Assembly (NCBI RefSeq): GCF_965230805.1
Contig: NZ_OZ246019.1
Location: forward strand, 1,178,001-1,242,000
Length of the DNA stretch: 64,000 bases
Direction: 5' to 3'
Source of the DNA: Marinifilum sp965230805
Lineage (GTDB): Bacteria > Bacteroidota > Bacteroidia > Bacteroidales > Marinifilaceae
Made by a program: the position numbers and the translations under genes. The notes under the pieces were generated by a model. That model did not search any database. It was not told where the DNA came from and saw only the letters and a list, made by a program, of their open reading frames with translations. Below, piece after piece: positions 25,582 to 34,708 of the stretch (positions within the stretch are counted from its first letter, which is position 1; each line of letters begins with the position of its first letter).

Positions 25582-27315
25582 TCAGAATCTGCTAACAAAT
25601 CCGAAATGAACTTTTGCGCTTCGAAAGTTAAAATTCTGGTTCTCCTGCTTACCCAGTGCGTAACTCAAACTAAATATTCCCGCCTTGCTTGCAAAGTTTA
25701 AGCCAAAACCCAGCCCAAGCGGATAATCACTCGTACTCGAAGCCTGTATTTTACTTTCGTAGAATGCAAAATCAGTGAATAAATAAAAACTTGTATTCCT
25801 TTCGGGAATAAAACGCAACTCATTGCTTAACGAAGTGTATTTCGAAACCCTAAACGAATTCTCATCAAATCCACGCAGGCTTTTTAGTCCTCCGAGTCTA
25901 AACAAATCATTCTCAAACAAGTTTGTTGCATTTAGTATTCCAATCTTATTACTAATTCTATAACTTATTTTATTGCAGATTGGCAGATTAAATTGCGCAT
26001 TGGATTCAAAACTAAACAAAGTGCCATTTAATTCGATGTCGTTGTATAAATGCTCCGGAATTTTACTATTCTTTTTGACTTTATGAATGCCAACACCTAA
26101 AGAGCAATCAAGTTGCCAACCCTTCTTCGGATTAAAAGGATAGTCCAGATTGGAATAAGTAAAACCAAGACCACCAACATTTGTTTTTACATCAGCGTAA
26201 TCGGGTAAAACGTTAATGCTTAACAAATGAGACGTAGAAATTAAGGAGGATGATCGGAGTTTATAGTATAGTTTCACATGTCGGTTTCCTTTCTGAAACA
26301 CTCTTAATCCAATTTGTAAATGTGTTGTAAGGAAAGTAGTATCCTGCTTGTACAGTTCAAAATTAAAATCCACACCTGTATTTCCAACAAAATATGGATG
26401 CATAAAACCCACAGATAAGTCCTGACTTTTGGAATCAAATTTTTTCCAATTCAAATAAATCTCTTCTCCAAACCTGAATGAATTCTGAAGCTTCAGATTG
26501 ATTTCACCAGTTACCGATACATTTTCCTCTTCACCTTGACCTGACTGCAAGCCAAGTATTCCGTCAAAGCGATTTGACAATTCCTTTTCCAAATAAGTAT
26601 AAAGTATCGCCTTGTTTTTGATAAACTCCACTTCGGCCGGTTTAATCTCCTCACAAAAGCCTAAGACATCTAATTTGCTCGAAACCTTTCTAAAGTTGCT
26701 TTCATGGTAGGGTTTATTAGGTTCGATATTTAAATGTCTGATTAGAAACTTTTTATTCACCTTAAAATTCCCTTTCATTATTAAACTATCCCATTCAACA
26801 TATTGACCTTTTTCAATCTTCCATTTGCCGGAAATGCACGATCTGTCTATTTGAATGTCATCCTTGCTTATCCTTGCAAATGGAAATCCCTCATCATTAT
26901 ATTTCCGGATAGTTCTTTCTTGAAAATCCCTGACTTCATCAAAGTGTATCTGCCTTGACTTTCTTATACTCATCGATAAAGCCATCGAATCATTCGGATT
27001 GATTCCCTTGTGAGAAACTCTTTTAAATGTGTACTTGTTTCCAATATGAACATAGGCAATCAAACTGTCAAGAAATGTTTGCAATGAGTCCACATTTGCT
27101 TCCAAAAAGCCTGCTCTTCTTAACTTATCAATCTTATGGCTCAGTTTGTTTACAGCATCCGGTATCCCCGAATACTTGCCTTGAATTCTTTGCAGCGACT
27201 TGTGCTTGAATTCCATTTCATCATCTGCCACCACCTTTAAGTGCACTGTATTTTGTGATAAAACCGGAATCATACCCCAAAAAATATAAATAGCAAGAAT
27301 GAAAACTTTCTTCAT
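25582..27315 (-). CDS. BamA/TamA-like (Omp85) outer-membrane protein, short form
   Basis: About 577 aa from MKKVFILA (27315); an ATG two codons earlier is also possible. A signal peptide ends near VLSQ. POTRA-like segments follow (FLIRHLNIEPNKPYHESNF, residues about 195-250), then a barrel of about 330 residues with Gly/aromatic alternation. The barrel includes the Omp85 loop signature LFRLGGLKSLRGFDENSFRVS and a last strand SAKVHFGFVSRF ending in Phe. It is shorter than BamA or TamL and lacks a lipobox. It could be a secondary secretion or surface-assembly porin; the function is unknown. It is the only gene between the 186-aa gene and the small lipoprotein. Confidence 0.8.
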   Translation of the reverse strand: MKKVFILAIYIFWGMIPVLSQNTVHLKVVADDEMEFKHKSLQRIQGKYSGIPDAVNKLSHKIDKLRRAGFLEANVDSLQTFLDSLIAYVHIGNKYTFKRVSHKGINPNDSMALSMSIRKSRQIHFDEVRDFQERTIRKYNDEGFPFARISKDDIQIDRSCISGKWKIEKGQYVEWDSLIMKGNFKVNKKFLIRHLNIEPNKPYHESNFRKVSSKLDVLGFCEEIKPAEVEFIKNKAILYTYLEKELSNRFDGILGLQSGQGEEENVSVTGEINLKLQNSFRFGEEIYLNWKKFDSKSQDLSVGFMHPYFVGNTGVDFNFELYKQDTTFLTTHLQIGLRVFQKGNRHVKLYYKLRSSSLISTSHLLSINVLPDYADVKTNVGGLGFTYSNLDYPFNPKKGWQLDCSLGVGIHKVKKNSKIPEHLYNDIELNGTLFSFESNAQFNLPICNKISYRISNKIGILNATNLFENDLFRLGGLKSLRGFDENSFRVSKYTSLSNELRFIPERNTSFYLFTDFAFYESKIQASSTSDYPLGLGFGLNFASKAGIFSLSYALGKQENQNFNFRSAKVHFGFVSRF

Positions 27316-27522
27316 ACGCAATATTAAATATACCAGAATCTTTAGAATAAATCATTGAAGTGTTCAACTGTGTTTTTGCAAAAATTTATAAACAAACTCA
27401 TGTTATTAAATTCTTAATTCAACGAAAATACAAGCATAAGATTGTAATAAACGGCAATTAGAACTTTTTTTTATATCTTTTGCAAAATTTTAAACTTAAT
27501 CTCGATCATAAACTTATTACCG

Positions 27523-27651
27523 ATGAAAAAAACACTTTATGCTATAGCCGTTATATTTCTTCTAGGATTATTTGCGAGTTCTTGTGCTGTTGACAAAAAA
27601 TGCCCCGCATATACAAAAGCAGATACAAGCACAACTGTTAAAAAAGCTTAA
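27523..27651 (+). CDS. Tiny lipoprotein (42 aa)
   Basis: The ORF reads MKKTLYAIAVIFLLGLFASS then a lipobox Cys (SSC, residue 21) and a 21-residue mature tail rich in Lys and Thr (VDKKCPAYTKADTSTTVKKA). The signal peptide and lipobox are typical, and a hairpin terminator follows 10 bp after the stop. It resembles the small lipoproteins of Bacteroidota that have no assigned function. A second Cys lies in the mature part. Confidence 0.7.
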   Translation: MKKTLYAIAVIFLLGLFASSCAVDKKCPAYTKADTSTTVKKA

Positions 27652-27661
27652 TCACAATTAA

Positions 27662-27688
27662 AATCTCAATTTATTGAGATTTTTTTTG
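27662..27688 (+). terminator. Rho-independent terminator of the small lipoprotein gene
   Basis: The stem AATCTCAAT / ATTGAGATT is followed by a run of eight T. It supports the small ORF being an independent transcription unit. Confidence 0.85.
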
Positions 27689-27819
27689 CTTATAAACTAC
27701 AATTGCAATCGTTTTAACCAGCTGTATTTATCTGATTAAATGATTATTAAACAACACACTCCCTTAAAAATATCTTGTTTTTTTTTTATTATTTCTATAC
27801 AAAATATTTTTAAAATACA

Positions 27820-27827
27820 TACTTTTG
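27820..27827 (+). promoter_or_regulatory. Candidate -7 promoter element of gapA
   Basis: TACTTTTG matches TAnnTTTG and lies 42 bp before the gapA ATG. The -33 element is not obvious. Confidence 0.45.
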
Positions 27828-27869
27828 CCTTTGAGAAACAAAGGGTTTATAAATTAAAATTTATACACA

Positions 27870-28877
27870 ATGTCAAAGATTAAAATTGGTATCAATGGAT
27901 TTGGCCGTATCGGACGTTTCGTATTCCGTCAGGCTGTTGCAAAAGGTAACATCGAAGTAGTAGCTATTAACGACCTTATCGATGTAGATTACATGGCTTA
28001 CATGTTAAAATATGATTCTACTCACGGTAAATTCGAAGGAGAAGTTGAAGTTAAAGATGGTCAGTTAGTTGTAAATGGAAACGTAGTTCGCGTTACTGCT
28101 GAAAGAAATCCTGCTGATATTAACTGGGGTGCCGTAAAAGCTGAGTATGTAGTAGAATCTACTGGTCTTTTCTTAACAAAAGAAACTGCTCAAGGTCATA
28201 TTGATGCTGGTGCTAGTAAAGTAGTAATGTCTGCTCCATCAAAAGATGATACTCCAATGTTCGTTATGGGTGTTAACAACACAGAATACTCTAACGACAT
28301 GACTTTCGTTTCTAATGCTTCTTGTACTACTAACTGTTTAGCTCCTGTTGCAAAAGTATTGAACGACAAATTCGGTATTGTTGAAGGCTTAATGACTACT
28401 GTACACGCAACCACTGCTACTCAAAAAACTGTTGATGGTCCTTCTTTGAAAGACTGGAGAGGTGGACGTGGTGCTGGCCAAAACATCATTCCTTCTTCTA
28501 CTGGTGCTGCTAAAGCTGTAGGTAAAGTAATCCCTGCTTTGAACGGTAAATTAACGGGTATGTCTTTCCGTGTTCCAACACCAGATGTATCTGTAGTTGA
28601 CTTAACCGTTCGCTTAGAAAAAGAAACTAACTACGAAGCAATCTGTGCTGCTATGAAAGAAGCATCAGAAGGTGAATTAGCTGGTGTACTTGGATATACT
28701 GAAGATGCTGTTGTATCTAACGACTTCGTTGGAGATCCTAGAACTTCTATCTTCGATGCAGGTGCTGGTATCCAGTTATCTCCAACTTTCGTTAAAGTTG
28801 TATCATGGTACGATAACGAAATGGGTTACTCTACTAAAGTATGCGAATTAATCGAATACATGGAAACTGTAAAATAA
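27870..28877 (+). CDS. gapA: Glyceraldehyde-3-phosphate dehydrogenase
   Basis: GAPDH (335 aa) oxidises glyceraldehyde 3-phosphate with NAD+ and phosphate. The NAD-binding start is KIGINGFGRIGRFVFRQA, the catalytic Cys is in SNASCTTNCLAP, and SWYDNEMGYS is at the C terminus. Codon use is visibly biased towards A/T-ending preferred codons, as in highly expressed genes. It is monocistronic, with a promoter element upstream and a strong terminator 20 bp after the stop. Confidence 0.98.
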   Translation: MSKIKIGINGFGRIGRFVFRQAVAKGNIEVVAINDLIDVDYMAYMLKYDSTHGKFEGEVEVKDGQLVVNGNVVRVTAERNPADINWGAVKAEYVVESTGLFLTKETAQGHIDAGASKVVMSAPSKDDTPMFVMGVNNTEYSNDMTFVSNASCTTNCLAPVAKVLNDKFGIVEGLMTTVHATTATQKTVDGPSLKDWRGGRGAGQNIIPSSTGAAKAVGKVIPALNGKLTGMSFRVPTPDVSVVDLTVRLEKETNYEAICAAMKEASEGELAGVLGYTEDAVVSNDFVGDPRTSIFDAGAGIQLSPTFVKVVSWYDNEMGYSTKVCELIEYMETVK

Positions 28878-28899
28878 TCCATACAAAATACATGCTTAA

Positions 28900-28928
28900 A
28901 GCTCTCTTTTAAAAGGGAGCTTTTTTTT
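28900..28928 (+). terminator. Rho-independent terminator of gapA
   Basis: AGCTCTCTTTT / AAAAGGGAGCT pair with one G-U pair and a continuous stem-to-stem turn, followed by eight T. Confidence 0.88.
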
Positions 28929-29064
28929 ATGCCCTAAAACATAAAATAAAGCTTATTTCTAAAAGTATCACATAATCAGAAAAACCATATGTTTGCTTCG
29001 CAATTAGAGAAATAATTCTCCATTATTAAACGTAAATTACCTAAACAACAATTTCAGAAAGAAA

Positions 29065-31617
29065 ATGTTAGAACAATACCTAAAACATGAAGCGGCTAGG
29101 AATGCCAAAGGTATTCCAGCCCTAGCCTTGAGTGCCGGGCAAACAACTGATCTATGTGATTTATTGCAAAATCCTATTCAAGGAAAAGAAGACTTTTTAC
29201 TTCACCTGTTTACCGAAAGAATTGCTCCTGGTGTTGATGATTCAACAAAGGTCAAAGCTGATTTCTTAGGTAAGATTCTTAAAAACAAAGTAACATCGCC
29301 ACTGCTTAGCAAGAAAAAAGCAATTGAAATTCTTGGAACTATGATGGGCGGTTACAATGTGCAGGTATTGGTTGAAGCATTAAAAGACGAAGAGCTAGCA
29401 GGTGACGCAGCTGTAGCTCTAAAGGGAATCATACTTGTATATGATGCTTTTAAAACAGTAGCTGAACTCTCCAAAAGCAATTCAGCAGCCAAAAGTGTGA
29501 TTGAATCCTGGGCTAAGGCAGAGTGGTTTACTTCTCGGGAAGAACTACCAGAAGAAATCAAACTAAAAGTCTACAAAGTAGAAGGTGAAATCAACACTGA
29601 TGATTTCTCACCTGCATCACAAGCATTTACTCGCCCTGATATTCCTTTGCATGCTTTGTCAATGGGTACTGGTCGTTTCGAGGATGGAATCGAAACCATT
29701 GCCCGATGGAGAAAAGAAGGACACAAAGTTGCTTTTGTTGGCGACGTAGTTGGCACTGGTTCTTCGCGTAAGTCTGCTGCCAATTCTTTGTTTTGGCACA
29801 TTGGTGAGGACATTCCATTTGTTCCAAACAAACGTACTGCAGGTGTAGTAATTGGAGGAGCAATTGCTCCAATTTTCTACAATACGACTCAAGATTCAGG
29901 GGGATTACCAATCACTACAAATGTTTCCTTATTAAACACAGGTGATGAAATCATTATCAACAATGTAAAAGGTGAGATTACTCGCAATGGTGAAGTAGTT
30001 TCAACTTATACTTTAGCTCCTGATACTTTATCTGATGAGTATCGTGCCGGAGGCCGCATTCCTTTAATAATTGGTAAAGCTTTAACCGAGAAATCGAGAG
30101 CTTTATTAGGGTTGCCTTCTTGTGATATTTTTGCTGTTGCAAATAATCCTGAACCAAGACCAAACCAGGGGTACACAATGGCCCAAAAAATTGTTGGAAA
30201 AGCTTGTGGTGTTGAGGGTGTGTTACCTGGAACATCATGTGCTCCAAAAATGACAACCGTTGGATCTCAAGACACAACTGGCCCAATGACTCGTGATGAG
30301 ATTAAAGAGTTGGCATGTTTGAAGTTCGAAGCGCCAATGTTCATGCAGTCTTTCTGTCACACTGCTGCTTATCCTAAAGCAACTGATGTGGCAATGCACA
30401 AAAGTATGCCTAAGTTCATTTCGGAACGTAAAGGTGTGCCATTGAAGCAAGGTGATGGTGTAATTCACTCATGGCTGAACCGTTTATTGATTCCTGATAC
30501 AGTAGGTACAGGAGGTGATTCTCACACTCGTTTCCCATTGGGTATTTCTTTCCCTGCTGGTTCTGGTTTGGTTGCCTTTGCTGGTGCTTTAGGATTCATG
30601 CCATTGGATATGCCAGAATCGGTATTAATTAAATTCAAAGGCAAGTTGAACCCAGGTGTTACTTTACGCGATGTGGTAAACGCCATTCCATATTTTGCCA
30701 TTCAAAACGGACAATTGACTGTTCCTAAGAAAAATAAAATCAATATTTTCAATGGTAAGATTATCGAAATGGAAGGTCTTGAAAACATTACTGTTGAGCA
30801 AGCATTCGAGTTGACAGATGCGACGGCTGAACGCTCGGCTGCGGCTGGGTGTATCAAGTTATCAAAAGAGCGCGTTTTTGAATATGTAAAGTCAAATGTT
30901 GCCTTGATGGAATCAATGATCAAGATGGGTTACCAGGATGCACAAACTATACAAAATCGTATTGATGCTTGCAACAAATGGTTAGCAAATCCAGAGCTAA
31001 TAGAAAGAGATGAAAATGCTGAATATGCTGCAACAATCGAGATTGATCTTGCTGAAATTACTGAGCCAATTCTATGTTGTCCTAACGATCCGGATGATGT
31101 AAAATTACTTTCTGAAGTAGCAAATACCGAAATTCAGGATGTATTCATAGGTTCGTGCATGACGAACATTGGACACTTCCGTGCTTGTGAACAAGTATGG
31201 AAAGGGTTAACACCATCAGATAAAGTAAGAACCTATATGGCTCCTCCAACACGCATGGATGCTGCTGTGTTGAAAGAAGAAGCAACATTTTCAAGTTTCT
31301 CTCAGTTAGGAGTTCGTATTGAAACTCCTGGTTGTTCATTGTGTATGGGTAACCAATTGAGAGTTCCGGATAATGCAACCGTATTCTCTACATCAACTCG
31401 TAACTTTAACAATCGCATGGGTACAGGTGCTCAGGTTTACTTGGGTTCTGCTGAACTTGGAGCTATTGTTTCCGTAATGGGTAAATTACCAAGTTGCAAA
31501 GAGTATATGGAAATGTACCAAGAAAAGATTGAACCTCACGAAGAGGAAATCTACAAATACATGCAATTCGACGAAATGGATATGGAAGATACTTTATACC
31601 AGAAAAGAGATCTGTAA
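29065..31617 (+). CDS. acnB: Aconitate hydratase B / 2-methylisocitrate dehydratase
   Basis: AcnB (850 aa) interconverts citrate and isocitrate through a [4Fe-4S] cluster. The domain order is that of AcnB: an N-terminal HEAT-like domain (1-160), then the swivel domain (about 165-380, GDVVGTGSSRKSAANSL), then the cluster-bearing domains. The cluster and active-site segments are GGDSHTRFPLGISFPAGSG, IGSCMTNIGHFRACE and TPGCSLCMGNQLRVPD. It has its own terminator. It starts 188 bp after gapA, beyond that gene's terminator, so it is a separate unit. Confidence 0.96.
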   Translation: MLEQYLKHEAARNAKGIPALALSAGQTTDLCDLLQNPIQGKEDFLLHLFTERIAPGVDDSTKVKADFLGKILKNKVTSPLLSKKKAIEILGTMMGGYNVQVLVEALKDEELAGDAAVALKGIILVYDAFKTVAELSKSNSAAKSVIESWAKAEWFTSREELPEEIKLKVYKVEGEINTDDFSPASQAFTRPDIPLHALSMGTGRFEDGIETIARWRKEGHKVAFVGDVVGTGSSRKSAANSLFWHIGEDIPFVPNKRTAGVVIGGAIAPIFYNTTQDSGGLPITTNVSLLNTGDEIIINNVKGEITRNGEVVSTYTLAPDTLSDEYRAGGRIPLIIGKALTEKSRALLGLPSCDIFAVANNPEPRPNQGYTMAQKIVGKACGVEGVLPGTSCAPKMTTVGSQDTTGPMTRDEIKELACLKFEAPMFMQSFCHTAAYPKATDVAMHKSMPKFISERKGVPLKQGDGVIHSWLNRLLIPDTVGTGGDSHTRFPLGISFPAGSGLVAFAGALGFMPLDMPESVLIKFKGKLNPGVTLRDVVNAIPYFAIQNGQLTVPKKNKINIFNGKIIEMEGLENITVEQAFELTDATAERSAAAGCIKLSKERVFEYVKSNVALMESMIKMGYQDAQTIQNRIDACNKWLANPELIERDENAEYAATIEIDLAEITEPILCCPNDPDDVKLLSEVANTEIQDVFIGSCMTNIGHFRACEQVWKGLTPSDKVRTYMAPPTRMDAAVLKEEATFSSFSQLGVRIETPGCSLCMGNQLRVPDNATVFSTSTRNFNNRMGTGAQVYLGSAELGAIVSVMGKLPSCKEYMEMYQEKIEPHEEEIYKYMQFDEMDMEDTLYQKRDL

Positions 31618-31638
31618 TCCTATCAAATATGAGTTTAG

Positions 31639-31666
31639 CCGATGCAACATGCATCGGTTTTTTTTT
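31639..31666 (+). terminator. Rho-independent terminator of acnB
   Basis: The stem CCGATGC / GCATCGG with loop AACAT is followed by nine T. Confidence 0.9.
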
Positions 31667-31704
31667 ATTCTTGATTTAATTAAATTACAATCAAAAGTTT
31701 AAGC

Positions 31705-32007
31705 ATGTGGCAAAAACTCATTAATTGGTTGGAACAAATACAATTCCAATGTACCTTCAAAAAATACTTTGGGATTTCTTGTCCGGGTTGCGGTTTTCAA
31801 TCTGCACTTGTCGAATTACTTCGAGGCAATATCTGGGAATCCGTTAAAATATATCCTGCACTTCTACCAATCTTAATTACACTCGTATCATTCTTTATTC
31901 AGCTAAAAGTACAGTCTAAGTCTTTGGTAACAATAATGAAATTATCATTCTACCTGAGTCTGATTCTGATATTCGGAAATTACTTTTTAAAACAGATATT
32001 AAGCTAG
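31705..32007 (+). CDS. DUF2752 family membrane protein
   Basis: This 100-aa protein carries the DUF2752 hallmark FGISCPGCGFQSALVELLRGN near residue 25, where the Cys-Pro-x-Cys-Gly motif follows the first amphipathic helix. Two membrane helices follow at about residues 50-67 and 77-97. Members of the family are short membrane proteins of unknown role; the two Cys could bind metal or form a disulphide. It lies alone between acnB and the acyl-CoA reductase gene. Confidence 0.85.
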   Translation: MWQKLINWLEQIQFQCTFKKYFGISCPGCGFQSALVELLRGNIWESVKIYPALLPILITLVSFFIQLKVQSKSLVTIMKLSFYLSLILIFGNYFLKQILS

Positions 32008-32062
32008 TTATTTGTTAGATACACTTTTAATCGAACTCAGGTTATTAATACCATACAATTCT

Positions 32063-32070
32063 TATCTTTG
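32063..32070 (+). promoter_or_regulatory. Candidate -7 promoter element of the acyl-CoA reductase operon
   Basis: TATCTTTG matches TAnnTTTG 44 bp before the ATG at 32115. No good TTTG sits 19-20 bp upstream. Confidence 0.4.
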
Positions 32071-32114
32071 CATCGATCAAAAATAATCATTTGGTGCAAT
32101 CCAGATAAGCAAGC

Positions 32115-33197
32115 ATGAATATAAGTGAAAGAATTAAAGCTTTTGTTGAGCTAGGCGAATTCTTAGAGCAATTTTCAGAGGCAGAATCCCTTAAAAAAGA
32201 AAATTGTTTGAACGATTTGTTTTATGAAGATTTTAACGTTTTACTAGCAAAAGTGTCAGTTGAAAACCTTTGGTTTACCCCCAAACATGTTAGAGCATCA
32301 ATAAGCGGTATTTGTCATTTTTTAAACCAATCAAATATTGAAGAATGGCTTAAATCATACGATACCGCAGGAGAAAGTACAGGCATTAAGGTTGCGGTTA
32401 TCATGGCTGGAAATATCCCAATGGTTGGTTTTCATGATATGATGTGCGTGTTACTATGTGGGCATACATTTATTGGTAAATTATCGTCAAAAGACAATCA
32501 GTTGCTTGATTTCATTGCAAAACTTCTGATTCATATAAATCCTGAATTTGAAATATTAATCCAGTTTAACATCGGACAATTAAACAACTCAATTGGCTTT
32601 GATGCATTAATTGCAACCGGAAGTAACAATTCTGCAAGATATTTTGATGCATATTTTTCAAGATATCCGAATATAATCAGAAAAAACAGAAATGCGGTTG
32701 CTGTAATTTCGGGGAAAGAAAGCAGTGAAGAAATTCACGCTTTAGGAGATGATATTTTCATGTATTTTGGCCTGGGTTGCAGGAATGTTTCTAAACTTTA
32801 TTTGCCTGAGGGATACGATGTCAAACAACTTTTTGAGCATTGGACAGGTTTTGCTTTTGCTATTGACCACTCTAAGTATGCCAACAATTATGAGTACCAA
32901 CGCTCCTTGCTATTAATGAATAAGATCAATCATTTTGACAATGGCTTTTTGTTACTTACAGAGAATAAAGATATTGCTTCGCCGGTAGGAGTTGTGTACT
33001 ACGAATTTTATTCCGAACTTAACGATATAGAGCTCAAGTTAAAACAAGATTCCGATAAAATACAATGCATTGTAGGAACGGTTTTGAGTAAAGCAATCCC
33101 TTTTGGGAAAGCTCAGACACCTCAACTTTGGGAGTACGCGGATGATGTTGACACAATGCATTTCTTAACAAAAATAAAATTAGACCATGATATATAG
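32115..33197 (+). CDS. LuxC-like acyl-CoA/acyl-protein reductase
   Basis: This 360-aa protein belongs to the acyl-CoA reductase (LuxC) branch of the aldehyde dehydrogenase superfamily but is shorter than LuxC (about 480 aa). The nucleotide-binding part contains VAVIMAGNIPMVGFHDMMCVLL, the region GFDALIATGSNNSARYF, and the putative nucleophile Cys in FGLGCRNVSKLYLP. It should reduce an activated acyl group to an aldehyde; the acyl donor is not known. The stop overlaps the next gene by 11 bp, so translation is coupled with the pRiA4b-ORF3 protein and probably miaA. This trio is common in Bacteroidota. Confidence 0.85.
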   Translation: MNISERIKAFVELGEFLEQFSEAESLKKENCLNDLFYEDFNVLLAKVSVENLWFTPKHVRASISGICHFLNQSNIEEWLKSYDTAGESTGIKVAVIMAGNIPMVGFHDMMCVLLCGHTFIGKLSSKDNQLLDFIAKLLIHINPEFEILIQFNIGQLNNSIGFDALIATGSNNSARYFDAYFSRYPNIIRKNRNAVAVISGKESSEEIHALGDDIFMYFGLGCRNVSKLYLPEGYDVKQLFEHWTGFAFAIDHSKYANNYEYQRSLLLMNKINHFDNGFLLLTENKDIASPVGVVYYEFYSELNDIELKLKQDSDKIQCIVGTVLSKAIPFGKAQTPQLWEYADDVDTMHFLTKIKLDHDI

Positions 33198-33756
33198 ATT
33201 TAAAATTACATCTTCAGAGGTAGAAGATTTTGAAAGGGAAATTGAAATTGGCGACGAACAAACCTATCTTGAATTTCATAATACACTTCAGAAATCGATA
33301 GGCTACGATAGTTCTCAAATGGCTTCATTTTATCAAATTGGAGCAGAAGGTGAAAGAGGCTTGGAAATTGCACTGTTCGAAATGAATACTGAAGAAGATG
33401 ATGATATGAATGTAGTGGCAATGGATGTTGCTATGATTCGTGAATTTGTTTCTAAAGATCATCCAAATTTAATTTATGTATTTGATTTCTTTTCTGACAG
33501 ATTTTTCAATATTAGTCTAGTCGAAAAAGGCATTTCCAAGTCTAATGCCAAATATCCATTGTGCATTGTAAGCAAAGGTGATGCCCCTGCCCAAATAATA
33601 ATGGATGCAGAAAACTTTGAAGGATTGGATTTTTCTCAGCTTGATATTAGTCCAGAACCTCCTAAAACAAACGATGATTACCTTACTGATTTTGATGATG
33701 AATTTAAGGATGGTCCTGAATTCGAAAACCTCGACGATTACGAGGACATACTATAA
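33187..33756 (+). CDS. pRiA4b ORF-3-like (IS1096 TnpR passenger-like) protein
   Basis: This 189-aa protein begins MIYRFKITSSEVEDFEREIEI and continues with TYLEFHNTLQKSIGYDSSQMASF, the core pattern of the pRiA4b ORF-3 fold. Its C-terminal 60 residues are very acidic (DDDFDDEF-like runs, ending NLDDYEDIL). Despite the family name, such proteins are widespread on chromosomes and are not transposition proteins; the function is unknown. It overlaps the acyl-CoA reductase gene by 11 bp and precedes miaA by 23 bp. Confidence 0.8.
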   Translation: MIYRFKITSSEVEDFEREIEIGDEQTYLEFHNTLQKSIGYDSSQMASFYQIGAEGERGLEIALFEMNTEEDDDMNVVAMDVAMIREFVSKDHPNLIYVFDFFSDRFFNISLVEKGISKSNAKYPLCIVSKGDAPAQIIMDAENFEGLDFSQLDISPEPPKTNDDYLTDFDDEFKDGPEFENLDDYEDIL

Positions 33757-33779
33757 CATTTTCAATTAGCCTTGTTCCC

Positions 33780-34691
33780 ATGTCCAAGACTTTGATTGTC
33801 ATTCTTGGTCCAACCGGAGTTGGTAAAACCGATTTAAGCATCAGCATTGCCAAACATTACAAAACCGAAATCTCATCATCGGATAGCCGGCAGGTATATC
33901 GCGAAATGCGGATTGGTACTGCCGTGCCCGAACCCGAGCAATTAGCTGCAATAAAACATCATTTCATTCATACCCATTCAATACACGATTACTTTAGCTC
34001 CTGGGAGTGTGAGAAGCAAACTTTGCAACTTCTCGAAAAGCTATTTCTCGAAAAAGATCAAGTTCTTTTGGTTGGTGGAAGCATGATGTATATTGACGCT
34101 GTGTGCAACGGAATTGATGAAATTCCAAGCATTGATCCGGAACTAAGAAAAGTAGTTTTCGAAAAATATAAACAAGAAGGATTAGAATCGATGCGTATGC
34201 AATTAAAACAACTCGATCCGGTTTTTTACAATCAAGTTGATTTAAAGAATGCCAAAAGAGTGATTCATGCAGTAGAAATTTGCCTGATGGCAGGTAAACC
34301 ATACTCCAAACTTAGAACCAACTCCCGAAAGGAAAGAAGTTTCGATATTGTGAAAATTGGTTTAAATAGAGATCGTGAGGAGTTGTACGATCGTATTAAT
34401 CGTCGGGTTGATGTGATGATTAAAGAAGGATTAATTGCAGAAGCCAAATCGGTATTTGAATATCGTCAATATAACTCACTCAACACGGTTGGATACAAGG
34501 AATTATTTGAGCATTTCGAAGGAATAATCAGTTTAGAGAAAGCAATTGAACTAATAAAACGTAACTCTCGCAGGTATGCAAAAAGACAACTTTCGTGGTT
34601 TCGTAGAGATGAAGAAATCCATTGGTTTCATCCCGATCAGAAAAACGAAATTATTCAATTTCTGGAAGAAAGAATAAGCAATTCTAATTAA
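33780..34691 (+). CDS. miaA: tRNA dimethylallyltransferase
   Basis: MiaA (303 aa) adds the dimethylallyl group to N6 of A37 in tRNAs that read UNN codons. The P-loop is ILGPTGVGKTDLSI, followed by SSDSRQVYREMRIGTAVP and HHFIHTHSI (the tRNA/DMAPP site). The C-terminal part has NTVGYKELFEHFEG and RNSRRYAKRQLSWFRRDEEIHW. It is the third gene of the reductase / pRiA4b / miaA run. It ends 17 bp before the convergent LuxR gene. Confidence 0.96.
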   Translation: MSKTLIVILGPTGVGKTDLSISIAKHYKTEISSSDSRQVYREMRIGTAVPEPEQLAAIKHHFIHTHSIHDYFSSWECEKQTLQLLEKLFLEKDQVLLVGGSMMYIDAVCNGIDEIPSIDPELRKVVFEKYKQEGLESMRMQLKQLDPVFYNQVDLKNAKRVIHAVEICLMAGKPYSKLRTNSRKERSFDIVKIGLNRDREELYDRINRRVDVMIKEGLIAEAKSVFEYRQYNSLNTVGYKELFEHFEGIISLEKAIELIKRNSRRYAKRQLSWFRRDEEIHWFHPDQKNEIIQFLEERISNSN

Positions 34692-34708
34692 TGTGCGAAT
34701 TACTTGGT

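Noticed and set aside
33187..33756. Transposon gene because of its family name (IS1096 TnpR passenger)
   Set aside because: The gene is embedded and overlapping in a chromosomal run with acyl-CoA reductase and miaA; no terminal repeats or transposase are present.
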